From NCBI GenBank assembly GCA_024233115.1, contig JACKQB010000006.1:186001-250000 (forward strand): DNA of 64,000 bases, read 5' to 3'. Position 1 is the stretch's first letter; each line of letters opens with the position of its first letter. The position numbers and the translations under genes were made by a program. This stretch comes from Akkermansiaceae bacterium (lineage in GTDB: Bacteria > Verrucomicrobiota > Verrucomicrobiia > Verrucomicrobiales > Akkermansiaceae). Below, piece by piece: positions 34,064 to 44,600 of this stretch. Below the pieces are notes generated by a model. That model was not told the origin of the DNA, made no database searches, and worked only from the letters and a program-made list of their open reading frames with translations.

Positions 34064-34678
34064 CTAGAAAGAAAAACTCACGCCCATGGTGAAACCCAGG
34101 GCATCGACGCCGGGGTTGGGGTCCGTGGCACCCCGGTTAGAAAGATGCTGGAAAAACACCCCTCCATACACACCAAAATCCTGGTCAAACTGATAACGCA
34201 AGCCACTTTTGGCAAACCAGTTGTAGGTGAAGTCCTGCCCCTGGCCACCGGGCACATTGGTGCTGTTGGTCAGACCGAAACCACCTCCGACGGCGGCGTA
34301 GACCGACCACTTGTCATCCGCCGACCACCATTCGATCGAAGGAGCGCCTGAGAGACCGATGTAATAGTCCTCGGGGCCATGCTGGACCCAGTCGGCGATC
34401 ACCGACACCTGGTTGCGGAACAGCAGTTTCGAGCCACCGGAGAAATCCTTTTTCCAGACGTACGGACTGCGCCAGGAAAACTGGGTGGGTACAATGCGGT
34501 AGGGAATCGGAGTGTTAGAACCTACGTTCCAGATCAGTCCGGTTTCGACATCGAGGGTGTGACGTTTCCATGAGACCACCCGGGGTGCATCGGTCACGAC
34601 GGTTTTTTCCTCGGCACAGAAGGCACCGGAGCCAGTCAAGGCCAAGACCAGCAGGGAGATGGTAATAGGTGTTTTCAT
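34064..34678 (-). CDS. PagL-like lipid A deacylase / acyloxyacyl-hydrolase-type outer-membrane protein
   Basis: A 204-residue outer-membrane protein with a signal peptide (about residues 1-22) and an eight-strand barrel pattern ending with aromatic FTMGVSFSF. The PagL signature is FFQHLSNRGATDPNPGVDALGF near residue 176; in PagL the histidine and serine of H-x-S (here H-L-S) form the active site. PagL removes the 3-O acyl chain of lipid A. It starts 131 bases before the sulfatase operon's 3' end and lies 22 bases upstream of the ligase gene, on the same strand, so it might be co-transcribed with the ligase and act on pigment lipids as well. Confidence 0.75.
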   Translation of the reverse strand: MKTPITISLLVLALTGSGAFCAEEKTVVTDAPRVVSWKRHTLDVETGLIWNVGSNTPIPYRIVPTQFSWRSPYVWKKDFSGGSKLLFRNQVSVIADWVQHGPEDYYIGLSGAPSIEWWSADDKWSVYAAVGGGFGLTNSTNVPGGQGQDFTYNWFAKSGLRYQFDQDFGVYGGVFFQHLSNRGATDPNPGVDALGFTMGVSFSF

Positions 34679-34719
34679 TGTCTGGGTTTAAAAGCTCGTC
34701 GCCACTTTGATGGCACACG

Positions 34720-34755
34720 CCTTCCGTGACCAGAAAATTCCTCTGTCACAGAAGG
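34720..34755 (-). terminator. Hairpin downstream of the first sulfatase gene
   Basis: The arms CCTTCCGTGAC (34720-34730) and GTCACAGAAGG (34745-34755) pair over 11 bp with one mismatch/wobble, about 55 bases beyond the sulfatase stop at 34810 on the minus strand. There is no strong T-tract, so the terminator call is tentative. Confidence 0.4.
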
Positions 34756-34809
34756 TGCCAATCGCGACACCCCCGGCTTCTACCCAAGCACACCCCCCTG
34801 CGGCGTGCA

Positions 34810-36312
34810 TCACCTCTTCATGCCTTTGCGGATATTGATGACTTTGATATCGTTCTTCTGGTCGGGTCCGTCGGTACTACGGCCCCGCTTGACGTCGGAC
34901 TCCAGCTGGGCAATCAGGCGCTCGACGACTTCGGGGTGGCTTTTGTAGAGGTTTTTCTGTTCACCGGGATCGGCTTCCATGTCGTAGAGCTGAGCCGGGG
35001 AGTTGTCGGACATTTTTTCCCTGGTCCAGCCACCGGAGGCTTTGGTGAGCAGCAGTTTCCATTTCCCCTGACGATAAGCAAACTGGCCGCTCACAGAGTG
35101 GTGCACAACGCCTTTGCGGGTGGAAACAATCGGTTTTCCTTTCAACGCTGGCGCAAAACTCACACTGTCCTCGCCCGCATTGTCGGGTAGTTTGCCCCCC
35201 GACAGCTCGGCACAGGTCGCCATCAGGTCGGTCAGGCAGATCACCTCGCCGCTGGACGACCCTGCTTCGACACCGGCTGGCCAGCGCACAATGAAGGGCA
35301 CACGGTGGCCACCGTCCCAGATGTCTGATTTCGACCCGCGGTAGTGTGCATTGGGGAAATGCCCCTGTTTTTTCAGGCCGGGAATGTCCGCGACCTTCGA
35401 GCAGCCGTTGTCGCTGGTGACAATGATGATTGTATTGTCTGCCAGTTTGGCAGCATCCACGGCATCGGTGATCCGGGCGACGACGGCATCGGTCTGCATG
35501 ACAAAGTCACCGTAGAGTCCGAGCTTGCTTTTCCCCTTCCACTGATCCGTCGGGATGATCGGCGCATGGGGTGAGGTCAGTGGCACATAGAGAAAAAACG
35601 GCTCGTCCGCTTTTTGCCGTCGGATGAAATCGGCCGCTTTTTCCCCGATGGTGTCGAGCACATCGACCGCCTCAAAGTCGGCGTGGGCCGGCCCCTTGCG
35701 GTGAAACGCCTTGGTGGTTGTGCACTTGCCGACGAAGTGGTCATTGTTGATAAAAATGTACGGCGGCATATCCAGCGAGGCGGCGATGCCATACCAGGAA
35801 TCAAAGCCGAGATCGACGGGACCACCGGTGATACGCGCGCTCCAGTCGACCCCGTCAACGGCGGCCTTTTGCCCTTTGGTCGGCTTTCCATCCGGGGAGC
35901 GGAGACCGAGTCCAAGGTGCCACTTGCCCACCATCGCCGTTTTGTAACCCTGCTTCTTCAAAAGCCCGGCAACGGTGAGACGATCCTTGGCGATGAGCGG
36001 CTGGTCGAAACCGAACAGAACCCCGCTTTGTTTATACGTGCGCCAATTATAACGCCCGGTCAAAACGCCATATCGGGTCGGCGTGCAGACCGATGAATTG
36101 GAATGCGCATCGGTAAAAACCATCCCTTGCTCGGCGAGGCGGTCCATGCCCGGTGTGGGGATTTTTCCCTGCTTCGGATTGAGTGCCTGGACATCACCGT
36201 AGCCGAGGTCGTCGGCCAGGATGTAGATAATGTTAGGTTTACCGGCACCGTGTGCCGTGGTGGATACGAGACAGGCAATGGCCAGCCCCATGGATTTTAA
36301 TCGGTTTTTCAT
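34810..36312 (-). CDS. Secreted sulfatase (formylglycine type)
   Basis: A 500-residue arylsulfatase-type enzyme with a signal peptide (residues about 1-22). The active-site segment SVCTPTRYGVLTGR has cysteine 76 in the C-x-P-x-R motif that is converted to formylglycine. Metal ligands are in ILADDLGYGD near residue 33 and VTSDNG near residue 298, and KWHLG appears at about 134. It removes sulfate esters from sugars; the substrate cannot be read from the sequence. It is the last gene of the lower minus-strand block, after the fucosidase gene (six-base gap), which suggests cooperation on a sulfated fucose-containing glycan. Confidence 0.93.
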   Translation of the reverse strand: MKNRLKSMGLAIACLVSTTAHGAGKPNIIYILADDLGYGDVQALNPKQGKIPTPGMDRLAEQGMVFTDAHSNSSVCTPTRYGVLTGRYNWRTYKQSGVLFGFDQPLIAKDRLTVAGLLKKQGYKTAMVGKWHLGLGLRSPDGKPTKGQKAAVDGVDWSARITGGPVDLGFDSWYGIAASLDMPPYIFINNDHFVGKCTTTKAFHRKGPAHADFEAVDVLDTIGEKAADFIRRQKADEPFFLYVPLTSPHAPIIPTDQWKGKSKLGLYGDFVMQTDAVVARITDAVDAAKLADNTIIIVTSDNGCSKVADIPGLKKQGHFPNAHYRGSKSDIWDGGHRVPFIVRWPAGVEAGSSSGEVICLTDLMATCAELSGGKLPDNAGEDSVSFAPALKGKPIVSTRKGVVHHSVSGQFAYRQGKWKLLLTKASGGWTREKMSDNSPAQLYDMEADPGEQKNLYKSHPEVVERLIAQLESDVKRGRSTDGPDQKNDIKVINIRKGMKR

Positions 36313-36318
36313 GATTTT

Positions 36319-37767
36319 CTACTTTCTAGCTTCCTTCACGGCGCCTGGAAGTTTGTGTTCACCGGCACCTTTTCTACCGCGAATATCCGTATGGCGTTTC
36401 GAGCGAGTGGTGTACCAGTGGTACTTGCCTTTTGCATCGGGATCGGTGGCGATGGCGGCACCATACTCCACGGCGATCACGGTATTGCGTGCATCCGGCG
36501 CTGTTGCAGGAACTTCGACCCTGGTGATGTGACCGCTGGCGTCATAAGTAACGGGAAGAGGTTTTTTCTCAGCATCTGCTAGAAAATAGGCCTTGGTCGG
36601 CTTGCCGACGATGCCGTTAAATTCGATCCCCTCCTTCTTCCACTCCAGCACATGGAGATAGACGGTGTTATCCTTCTGCGTCATCGCTCCCCACCAGAAA
36701 TCAAAATCAACCGGAGATGGCTTGGTGCCGTAAATTGATGCGCCATTGACTTCCATCCACTTCCCGGCTGCAAGCAGTCGCCCGGATTCCTCGGGAAGAA
36801 TATTCCCTTTCGGATCGGGGCCAACGTTGAGCAGAAGGTTGACACCACGGGCGGCGCAGAGTGCCAGGAACTCAACGATGTCCTTCTCACTTTTCCAGGC
36901 GTCATCGGTCCGGTCGTAACCCCAGTTGTGGCGCATGGTCATGCAGGTCTCGGAATCGACCTTCATACGTTCCGCAGGCAGCATCCGGTCGGGAAGCGAA
37001 TTAAAGTCGGCGTATTTCTGTTTTTCCACCGGCACCTTGCGGCTATAGAGGCGGCTGCAGATCACCGAATTCGGCTGCAGTTCACGCACCCTTGCCCCCT
37101 GGGCATCAGCCTCCACCACATTGTTACCACCGACGTCAAACCACAAAACGGCCATGTCGCCATAATTCGACAGCAGTTCGTCGAGGTTTTTCTCAACGAG
37201 CTTGAGGTATTCTCCATTTGTCATGGTGCCGGGATTTCCTCTTCCCCGGCCGCGGTGGTACCAGTCCTTGAACTGGGAGTAATACACACCGAATTTAATC
37301 CCCTGCTTGGCGCACTCGTCGGAAAGCTCCTTGATGATGTCGCGCTTGAACGGAGTGGCATCCATTACGTTGTAATCGGTGGCATCGGTATCAAACAGGC
37401 AGAAGCCATCGTGGTGTTTCGAGGTGATAACGATGTATTTCATACCTGATTTCTTGGCGAGAGAGACCCATGACTTGGCATCAAAATCCGTTGGGTTAAA
37501 CTGGGGGGCCAGTGTATTACGGTATTCCGCGCCCTTGATTTTCGCGCTGTTCATCAGCCATTCCGCGCTGGCGCCACCCTGCTCCTTGCCGTAGTCCCTG
37601 CCTTTCCATTCACCTCCGGCAACGGTATAGAGGCCCCAGTGGATGAACATGCCGTAGCGGGCGTCACGCCACCACTCCATGTGGGAATCTTCCTTGGGTT
37701 CTGCACTGGCAGACGGGGACATCAACATGAGTGACGCCATGGCAATGGTTAGATATTTCGTTTTCAT
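36319..37767 (-). CDS. GH29 alpha-L-fucosidase, secreted
   Basis: A 482-residue alpha-L-fucosidase of glycoside hydrolase family 29, with a signal peptide (residues 1-22). Family blocks are WWRDARYGMFIHWGLYT near residue 32, ITSKHHDGFCLFD near 114, and the nucleophile segment AVLWFDVGG, where aspartate 211 is the expected nucleophile. The C-terminal domain includes GVNLLLNVGPDPKG and a beta-sandwich. It releases fucose from glycan ends and, with sulfatases on both sides, fits breakdown of a fucose-rich sulfated polysaccharide. It is six bases from the next sulfatase gene and about 30 from the previous one, so the three are probably one transcript. Confidence 0.93.
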   Translation of the reverse strand: MKTKYLTIAMASLMLMSPSASAEPKEDSHMEWWRDARYGMFIHWGLYTVAGGEWKGRDYGKEQGGASAEWLMNSAKIKGAEYRNTLAPQFNPTDFDAKSWVSLAKKSGMKYIVITSKHHDGFCLFDTDATDYNVMDATPFKRDIIKELSDECAKQGIKFGVYYSQFKDWYHRGRGRGNPGTMTNGEYLKLVEKNLDELLSNYGDMAVLWFDVGGNNVVEADAQGARVRELQPNSVICSRLYSRKVPVEKQKYADFNSLPDRMLPAERMKVDSETCMTMRHNWGYDRTDDAWKSEKDIVEFLALCAARGVNLLLNVGPDPKGNILPEESGRLLAAGKWMEVNGASIYGTKPSPVDFDFWWGAMTQKDNTVYLHVLEWKKEGIEFNGIVGKPTKAYFLADAEKKPLPVTYDASGHITRVEVPATAPDARNTVIAVEYGAAIATDPDAKGKYHWYTTRSKRHTDIRGRKGAGEHKLPGAVKEARK

Positions 37768-37796
37768 AGGTATTATCTTATCCGGGGTGTATTCTG

Positions 37797-39350
37797 TTAG
37801 TTCTTCAGTGATGAGCTGGGGGGAAGCGGCACCTTATGCTGCCGCCTCCATGCGATCAGTTCGTTCTCGAGTTGCTTCGCTATCTCAGGGTGACTTTTCG
37901 CCAGGTCCTGACTCTCCTTGAGATCCTGCTCTGTATTGTATAACTCGATCTTACCGTGTTTCAGAAACTGGATCAGCTTCCACTTGCCTTTGCGGATGAT
38001 CGAACATGGCGGGTCTTTGTAGGTGCTGGCGACATGCCAGAAAATCGCCCGATCCTTGAGCCCCTCCCCCTTCATCAGAGGGAGCCAACTGGTGCCGTCC
38101 AGGGTGCCGGTGTAGTCGCGGATTCCGGCCAGTTCCAGGAAGGTGGGAAACAGGTCGAGTCCCTGGACCGGGGTGTTGTTTCTACCGGCGGCCACCTGTT
38201 GCGGCCAGTTGACCAATGCCGGCACACGCAGGCCGCCGTCGTAGACATTACCTTTCGCACCACGCAGACGGGTGTTGCGGCTTTGCAACCCGTTAAAGCC
38301 GTTGTCAGACGTAAAGATGACCACGGTGTTTTCCCGAAGGCCCGCTTCGTCCAGGTAATCGAGGATACGTTTCACGTTGTCATCGATCGACTTGATCATC
38401 GTCGCGTAAGCAGCGATCTCCTTTTTCTTTTTAGCTGGCCCCATCCCCTGACCGGTTGATGAGTCACCTTTTTTTTTCATGAAATGGGCGAGTAGTTCCT
38501 GATTGCGCGCAACCGATGGCCGGTGCGGGGCGTAGTAGTGTAGGTTGACAAAGAAGGGGCCGTCTTTGTGCCGCTTGATAAAATCAATCGCGTCGTCTGT
38601 GAGACGGTCGGTCAGCCAGCTGTCACCGGGTTTGTCTTTGATAAACGGGTTCTTGAACGGAGCCACATAGCCGCCGCCCGGTGCGTTGTAGCCTTTCGCG
38701 TAGCCGCGCGACGGGTCCCCCCACCAAGTGCCACCGACGTTTTCATGGAAACCACGACCCGTGGGATAATACTTCTGGATCGCCGGTGTCCGATGGCTTT
38801 CCAGCCAGCTAAAGTCGCCGTTATTCGGCTGGTTCAGCTTTTTCTTAAACGGGAATCCGGTTTCCTGACCGGGGTATGGGCCCACGATATGCCATTTTCC
38901 GAGATGGATCAGTTGGTAACCCGCCTCCCTGAGTGGCTGGGCGAAGACGGGATGCTCCTCGCCAACTGTCCACTTGGAAAAGATGTTGTCGTTGCCATTC
39001 CCTTTTTCCAGCGCCGGCACGGTATAGCAGCCGGTGCGGAACGATTGTCTTCCCGTCAGGATCGCCGCGCGGGATGGTGAGCATGTGGGATACATGAAGG
39101 TGTTTTCGAGCACCAGACTCTCCTTGGCCAGGGCATCCAGATGGGGCGTTTCAAAGTACCTGCTGCCCATGAAACCCACGTCCTGCCATCCCAGGTCATC
39201 CGCTAGAATAAAGACTACGTTGGGCTTTCTTCCGTTGCTCTCCGCCGGTGCTGCGCAAACGATGCCCGGTCCACCTAGAATGGTTGCAAGCCAACATCCT
39301 GCCAGGAATGAGAAATACCGCTTTGATCGTAGCATTGGTTTCATATCCAT
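37797..39350 (-). CDS. Secreted sulfatase (formylglycine type)
   Basis: A 517-residue sulfatase with an N-terminal signal peptide (residues 1-33). The formylglycine site is CSPSRAAILTGR, cysteine 90. Conserved KPNVVFILADDLGWQDVG starts the catalytic domain, followed by KWHIVGPYPGQE and FTSDNG near residue 325. The C-terminal region contains REWRRQH-like helices after ELYNTEQDLKESQDLA, the usual 'total amount of damage' ending of this group. It is transcribed from the same side as the fucosidase gene and about 20 bases from the transporter gene upstream. The exact sulfate position is unknown. Confidence 0.92.
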   Translation of the reverse strand: MDMKPMLRSKRYFSFLAGCWLATILGGPGIVCAAPAESNGRKPNVVFILADDLGWQDVGFMGSRYFETPHLDALAKESLVLENTFMYPTCSPSRAAILTGRQSFRTGCYTVPALEKGNGNDNIFSKWTVGEEHPVFAQPLREAGYQLIHLGKWHIVGPYPGQETGFPFKKKLNQPNNGDFSWLESHRTPAIQKYYPTGRGFHENVGGTWWGDPSRGYAKGYNAPGGGYVAPFKNPFIKDKPGDSWLTDRLTDDAIDFIKRHKDGPFFVNLHYYAPHRPSVARNQELLAHFMKKKGDSSTGQGMGPAKKKKEIAAYATMIKSIDDNVKRILDYLDEAGLRENTVVIFTSDNGFNGLQSRNTRLRGAKGNVYDGGLRVPALVNWPQQVAAGRNNTPVQGLDLFPTFLELAGIRDYTGTLDGTSWLPLMKGEGLKDRAIFWHVASTYKDPPCSIIRKGKWKLIQFLKHGKIELYNTEQDLKESQDLAKSHPEIAKQLENELIAWRRQHKVPLPPSSSLKN

Positions 39351-39369
39351 CTTACTGATATCCTGTCAT

Positions 39370-40653
39370 TTACACGGTGTGAGTGTCCTCTTCCGTCAAG
39401 GACTCCATGTGGTCATGTCTTTTTCCCAGATAAACACCCACCGCGCCCCATAACCCGGCAACAGCCGCGGCGATACAAAGTATGGATGGCACTCCCAGGT
39501 TCAGCCAACCGTCACCGAGAAGTGCCAGCACCCAAATCCAGAACACATCCCCACCTCGATAAACGGCGACATCGATAATGGGTTTTGTCTTGAAGCGTGC
39601 TTCACGGTCGACCGCCGTAAACAGGATCTCACGCCCCGGGCGGGTGATTGCATAATTACCTGCGCGTCGGACAACCTGCAGGACCAACACCAGCAAGACC
39701 GCAGGATTCATACTCAAAAGCAACAGCAAGCCCCCGACAACAAAGGGCACCACGGATAGCGTTGTCGCCATCCCAAAATGCCGCGCAATCCGGTTGGTTG
39801 CGAATACCCCGATCAGAATGGTTAGAATATTGGTCGCCAACTCCACACCACCGAGTAACTCACTGCGATCCCCCCGACTGAACTCAACCAACAGATTTTT
39901 CTGGGTAAAATACAGAAAGGCACTGATACCAGTAAACAGGAAGATAAACAAAGCAATACCAATGAGGCCTCGATGGGTGATGAATTCCTGGAAGCCTGAA
40001 AAGGGATTGTTGCTAAGTGTCGGCGTTGCCGTATCCGAACCCTCTTTTTTCTGAAAGTAGCGGTTGAGCCATGCGATGAGAGGCAGGGTCAACATCAGTA
40101 CAAACGCAGTAACCAGCAGGATGTTTTCCTCATTCATGCTGTGAGCCAACCAGATCACCAACAACGGGCCGACAATGGCTCCAGCACTCGCCCCGGTATT
40201 AATAAAACCGAAGATTCGCTTACTCTCCGATTTGCTATGATGATGGGAAATGAAACTCCAGAAAACCGAGATATGAAACAAACTAAAGACACTGGTCCAG
40301 ACGTAAAACACTTTTCCTAACATCGACACCGACACCCCGCTCTTATAGGCTGCAAATATTGACAGGAAGCTCAGTGAAAAGAAGACAAACACACCTGGCA
40401 CCAAGACACGCAACCGAACCCTGGAGGCTAACAGGTTATAGATCGCAACCGCAATCGTTGATACAATAAAGGTGTAGGTCCATTGCCGGGCCAGACTTAC
40501 ATCCCCCCAGTCACTGGGAAGCGCGTCCCTGACTGGCTTCATGATCATGTATGATGCCATCAGCAGGAAAATAAACAGAAAGGAAACGAGCGCCGCCTTC
40601 AGTTCATGCTGCCTGATTTGCGTGAGTCGGGTAAGTAGGTGTGCGGTACTCAT
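39370..40653 (-). CDS. MFS/NTT-like nucleotide transporter-type membrane protein
   Basis: A 427-residue protein with about 12 hydrophobic segments. Its opening MKPVRDALPSDWGD after the first helix, and HHHSKSESKRIFGFINTGASAGAIVGPLL after helix four, resemble the TLC ATP/ADP-translocase-like family and the free-living MFS proteins related to it. Free-living Verrucomicrobia carry such homologues; the substrate in this lineage is not established and could be a nucleotide, another phosphorylated compound or a sugar. It lies in a polysaccharide locus, between a sulfatase and an SDR gene, which suggests uptake of a degradation product. No ADP/ATP-specificity residue can be assigned by eye. Confidence 0.78.
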   Translation of the reverse strand: MSTAHLLTRLTQIRQHELKAALVSFLFIFLLMASYMIMKPVRDALPSDWGDVSLARQWTYTFIVSTIAVAIYNLLASRVRLRVLVPGVFVFFSLSFLSIFAAYKSGVSVSMLGKVFYVWTSVFSLFHISVFWSFISHHHSKSESKRIFGFINTGASAGAIVGPLLVIWLAHSMNEENILLVTAFVLMLTLPLIAWLNRYFQKKEGSDTATPTLSNNPFSGFQEFITHRGLIGIALFIFLFTGISAFLYFTQKNLLVEFSRGDRSELLGGVELATNILTILIGVFATNRIARHFGMATTLSVVPFVVGGLLLLLSMNPAVLLVLVLQVVRRAGNYAITRPGREILFTAVDREARFKTKPIIDVAVYRGGDVFWIWVLALLGDGWLNLGVPSILCIAAAVAGLWGAVGVYLGKRHDHMESLTEEDTHTV

Positions 40654-40698
40654 TGATGAAAAATCCGGTAATTATGGCAAAATCTGGTGTATGTTTCC

Positions 40699-41508
40699 TT
40701 ACCAAGGCAACTGTTTGCCGTCGTAATACCAGAATCCACCGTCGTGTTTTTTGGTGAGACTTTCAATCAATTCCTTCACCAGTTTCATGCTTTGGTCAGG
40801 GGTAAGCTTGGCACGGTCACCGCCCATGTCGGTTTGGTTGTGCCCGGGGGCGATGGCTACGACGATAGTGTTGCCGAGGGCCTTGTCCACCGACATGATT
40901 TTCACCGCGCGGTTGACGGCGGTCTTGCTGATCCGGTAACCGTAGGCTCCGGCACTGCGACTCTGGTTGATGATGCCGGACCGACTGGAAATAATCACCA
41001 CCTTCGGCTGCTTCGAGGTAAGCAGATTGGGCAGCAGTCCTTGGGTGACAAAGATGGGTCCGGCCGTGTTGACTGCAAAGCAATCGAGCACCTCGCTACG
41101 GGTAAGGGTCTTGAGCGTGGCTGACTTTTCCCGGTTGGTTCCGAGGCCGAGGGTAGGGCCAAAGTATCCGGCATTATTCACCAGGATATCGATGGTCTTG
41201 CCGTTCAATGCCTTGGCAAGCGCCTTGATGCTTGCATCTGAAGTGACATCCAGTGGCAGCACCTCATCGGCCACTTTTTTGAGGTCGGTGGCTTTTTCCG
41301 GAGTCCGGGCGGTGCCGATCACATAGTAGTCATCTGCGGCGAACTGCTTGCTCAGAGCCAGCCCCAGGCCTCGATTGGCACCGGTAATGAGGACGGTCCC
41401 CTTTTTTGCCGCTGGCTCCGCCCGGCTGTCAGTAAGACTGCAAAGGAGGACAACCGCGAGCAGGGATTGGGTAAGGCGACGTGCGTGGATTAACATGGGT
41501 TTTCTCAT
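40699..41508 (-). CDS. Short-chain dehydrogenase with an N-terminal signal peptide
   Basis: A 269-residue SDR with an unusual N-terminal signal-peptide-like extension (MRKPMLIHARRLTQSLLAVVLLCSLTDSRA), which predicts a periplasmic or membrane-anchored location. The fold is otherwise typical: TGANRGLGLA near residue 44, VNNAG near 112, the serine before ISSRSG, and YGYRISKTAVN, the Y-x3-K site. Exported SDRs are odd because NAD(P) is not normally available outside the cytoplasm. It sits between the transporter gene and the large sulfatase gene in the glycan region. I use the start at 41508; an earlier one at 41538 would place polar residues ahead of the signal. Confidence 0.78.
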   Translation of the reverse strand: MRKPMLIHARRLTQSLLAVVLLCSLTDSRAEPAAKKGTVLITGANRGLGLALSKQFAADDYYVIGTARTPEKATDLKKVADEVLPLDVTSDASIKALAKALNGKTIDILVNNAGYFGPTLGLGTNREKSATLKTLTRSEVLDCFAVNTAGPIFVTQGLLPNLLTSKQPKVVIISSRSGIINQSRSAGAYGYRISKTAVNRAVKIMSVDKALGNTIVVAIAPGHNQTDMGGDRAKLTPDQSMKLVKELIESLTKKHDGGFWYYDGKQLPW

Positions 41509-41604
41509 AGTGATGTGGTGATAGGCTGCCTGGACCAAGGATCAAAATTTCTCAGGTTTATAATACCACTGGTGTTGACCATTTTCATACGTCTAACAAA
41601 TTAT

Positions 41605-44600
41605 TTATTCTGCCCACCTGATCCGCCAGAACGAGCGATCACCGCTGGCATCAACAAAGACGTCATACGAGGACGATGGAAGAAAGGGTATATTTTCGAT
41701 GACCGTCCAATCCATCAGATTGTAACTTCTTTCGACGATATAGCTCAGGCCCGGGGTTCCATTGAGCCTGAGTGTGGCGTTGCCACCGGACAGGGATGAT
41801 GCCGAATCCATCCCGAGAGACAAATTCCGGGGTGTGGACTCGCGCTCAAACTGGATCGAGCTCTTCAGGGCGACCTCATCTCCGGTCGCATCACCATTGC
41901 TGCCGATCACAAAACTGATTGTATCGTTTGCGGCCACTGCCAGGTCGGTGATATTGAACGTGCCATCAGCTTCCAGAAGGCGGCCGTTGGCACCCGTCGC
42001 GTTAAAAAGCTGGGTGTTGTTGTGGAAAACATAGACCACAACCGAGTCATCGGTTGTTCCCCCGACGAGATCACGGAAGCTGCCCGAGATCTTGGCGCGG
42101 GTCTTGCCGAACGAGACATCATTTTCATCGATGGTGTAGCGCACGATCACAAAGTCGCGTGCGGTGTCACCATCTGTAGCGATCAGCATATCCGTGCCTG
42201 CGGTGCCGGCATTTCCGGAGTTTGCCGAATCGATGACATAGCTACCCGCAGAAACACTGCCTATCAACCCGGCTGTGCCAGTACCCGCAAAGCCCGTGTT
42301 TCCTTGCGTGCCGACCGTTGAACCAGCCGTCATCGCCACCTCCGCACCACCGGTGGCCTCCGAGGCGTTCAGGTATTGCCAGCCATGCGGCAAGGTGGAC
42401 CCATTGATAAAATCACTGGCCGTATTGACCACACTGCCTGCTCCCATACGCGTCAAACCCCGGCCCTTTTCCGCATCCGACAGGCTGTTCCAGTCGGGCA
42501 CGTAGCCATAGTCCGAATCCAGATTGACAATCGTCGGCACTTCGGAAAAAAGGGTGCCCGTGCCCCTCTGGCCGGTGCCCATCACCAGGGAGCCATTGAC
42601 TGGGTCCGCATCACCGAGTTCAAGGCGTATCGCTTCGGCGAGGGCGGTCAGTTCATCAACGATGGCCTGGTTCGAGGCCGCCACATCGGTGGTCTCACCA
42701 GGGTCGGAGGACAGGTCATAGAGCGAGTAGCTGGAAGGCGGCGGCTTGATCTGGTCCCACCAGGGTAATTGATACTCGGTGCGCGGCAGGTGCAGTTTCC
42801 AATCCCCCTTGCGGACACATTGCAGATTATCACCCGAGTAGTAATAGAAAGGTGCATCCGCGGCACGCGCAATGGGTTGATCAGTCAACAATGGAACCAG
42901 GCTGGTGCCGTCATAGACCCGGCCCGCATCCAGTGGTTCTCCAACCAGTTCGGCGATGGTCGGAAACAGGTCCATCGCCCAGACCTGCGGCGAAGCCAGC
43001 TGTGCAGGTGTCAGCACCTGACCTTTCCAATACATGATAAACGGAACCCGGTGCCCACCCTCCCAAGTAACGTATTTGGAGCCTTTGAAGGGGGCGTTTG
43101 CATAACTGTCCGGCGGTACCGCTCCGTTATCCGAGGTAAACACGATCAGGGTGTTTTCCAGGATACCGTTGGCCTTCAGTTCCGCTACAATCTGACCGAC
43201 ACTCCAGTCGACCTCCTTGATCACATCGGACCGGGTGCCATTTCCAGTAGCACCGTCAAAGGCATTCCCCTCGGTGTAAGGAGTGTGCGGATAGTTATGC
43301 GGATAGTAGATGAAAAACGGCTTGTCCCGGTTGTTCCTGATGTGCTCCCGGATACGCTGGGTGTACATGGACGTCAGGGTGTTTTCAGGAAAGGAAGCGT
43401 GGGCGACCTCGGTCTCATCAAAAAGCTCCCCGCCATTTCCCCAGGTTCCAAAAAAGTGGTCAAAACCCTGGTTGTGGGGAAGGAAAATCTCCTCAACCCC
43501 GAGGTGCCATTTACCGACCATAAAGGTTTTATAGCCTTTTTTCCGGCACTGCTCGGCGATGGTGATCTCATCCGGGTCGAGTCCCAGGAACCAATGGTTC
43601 TGATTCGGGTGGTTCACCGCCATGGGGATTCCGCAGCGTGAGGGATAGGCACCCGTTAGAAATGCGGCCCTCGATGGCGAGCAGACGTTGGATGGTAATA
43701 GAAAAGTGGTAAACTTCAGACCGCCTGATGCCAGGGAATCGATATTGGGCGTGTCGACCTTGGTCGCGCCATAACAACTGACATCACTATAACCCATATC
43801 GTCCATCAGGATGAAAATCACATTAGGCCGGTCCGTCGCCGCCCGTGGGGAGCTCGGCAGGCCATCCCGGATCTGGAGATCGTCGAGCCAGAAGCCTTGG
43901 TTACCGGTGTTAGAGCCGCTTATCTCCCAGCGCAGCGACGTCAGGGTTTGTGCCGCATTGAGGACGGGTCCATCCTGCGGGGTCAGACTTGAACCACTGA
44001 AGCTTACCTGTCCGTTAGAAAGTACAATGCGGAAGTCCTGTAGACCTGAAGGGATGGAGGAATCGGCAATCCAGCGCAGCGGCGTGAAGCCCATGGACTC
44101 GTCGCCATCGCCGGTGGTGACGGTGATGGTATTGAGTGCGTTGTCCGGATTTGATTCATATTTCAGCCGGAAAACCTCATCGGTGCCGTCATACCCGATC
44201 AGGGTGAGGTGTTTGTCCCCAGCCGCAGAAGCCCGGGTAGCCAGCATCTGGAAATCAATCGAGACTTCGTTGCTTGTAAAATCGAGACCACCGTCGTCTA
44301 TCGCCAGCTCAACGTAGTCGCCCTGCGCCAATGCGCCGTCCATGGCGAAACGGAAACCGTCTGCTGTGTCTGCGCCAAACTGACTGACTGTGGCAAGTGA
44401 TGTATCCCACGTGCCGCCAACCGTCATGTTATCAAGGTCCGTCTTTGTAACAACACCATCCGCCTGGGTTGGTTTAAAATAAACGGTCACCCCGTCAGGA
44501 AGAGCCGGGCCTTGGGCAGACGGTGGAGGTGTGTCGGTGGCCACAAGTGCCAACTGCGCCACACCGGACTGGCGTACGTTATCGGTGAGGGTCACCGTCA

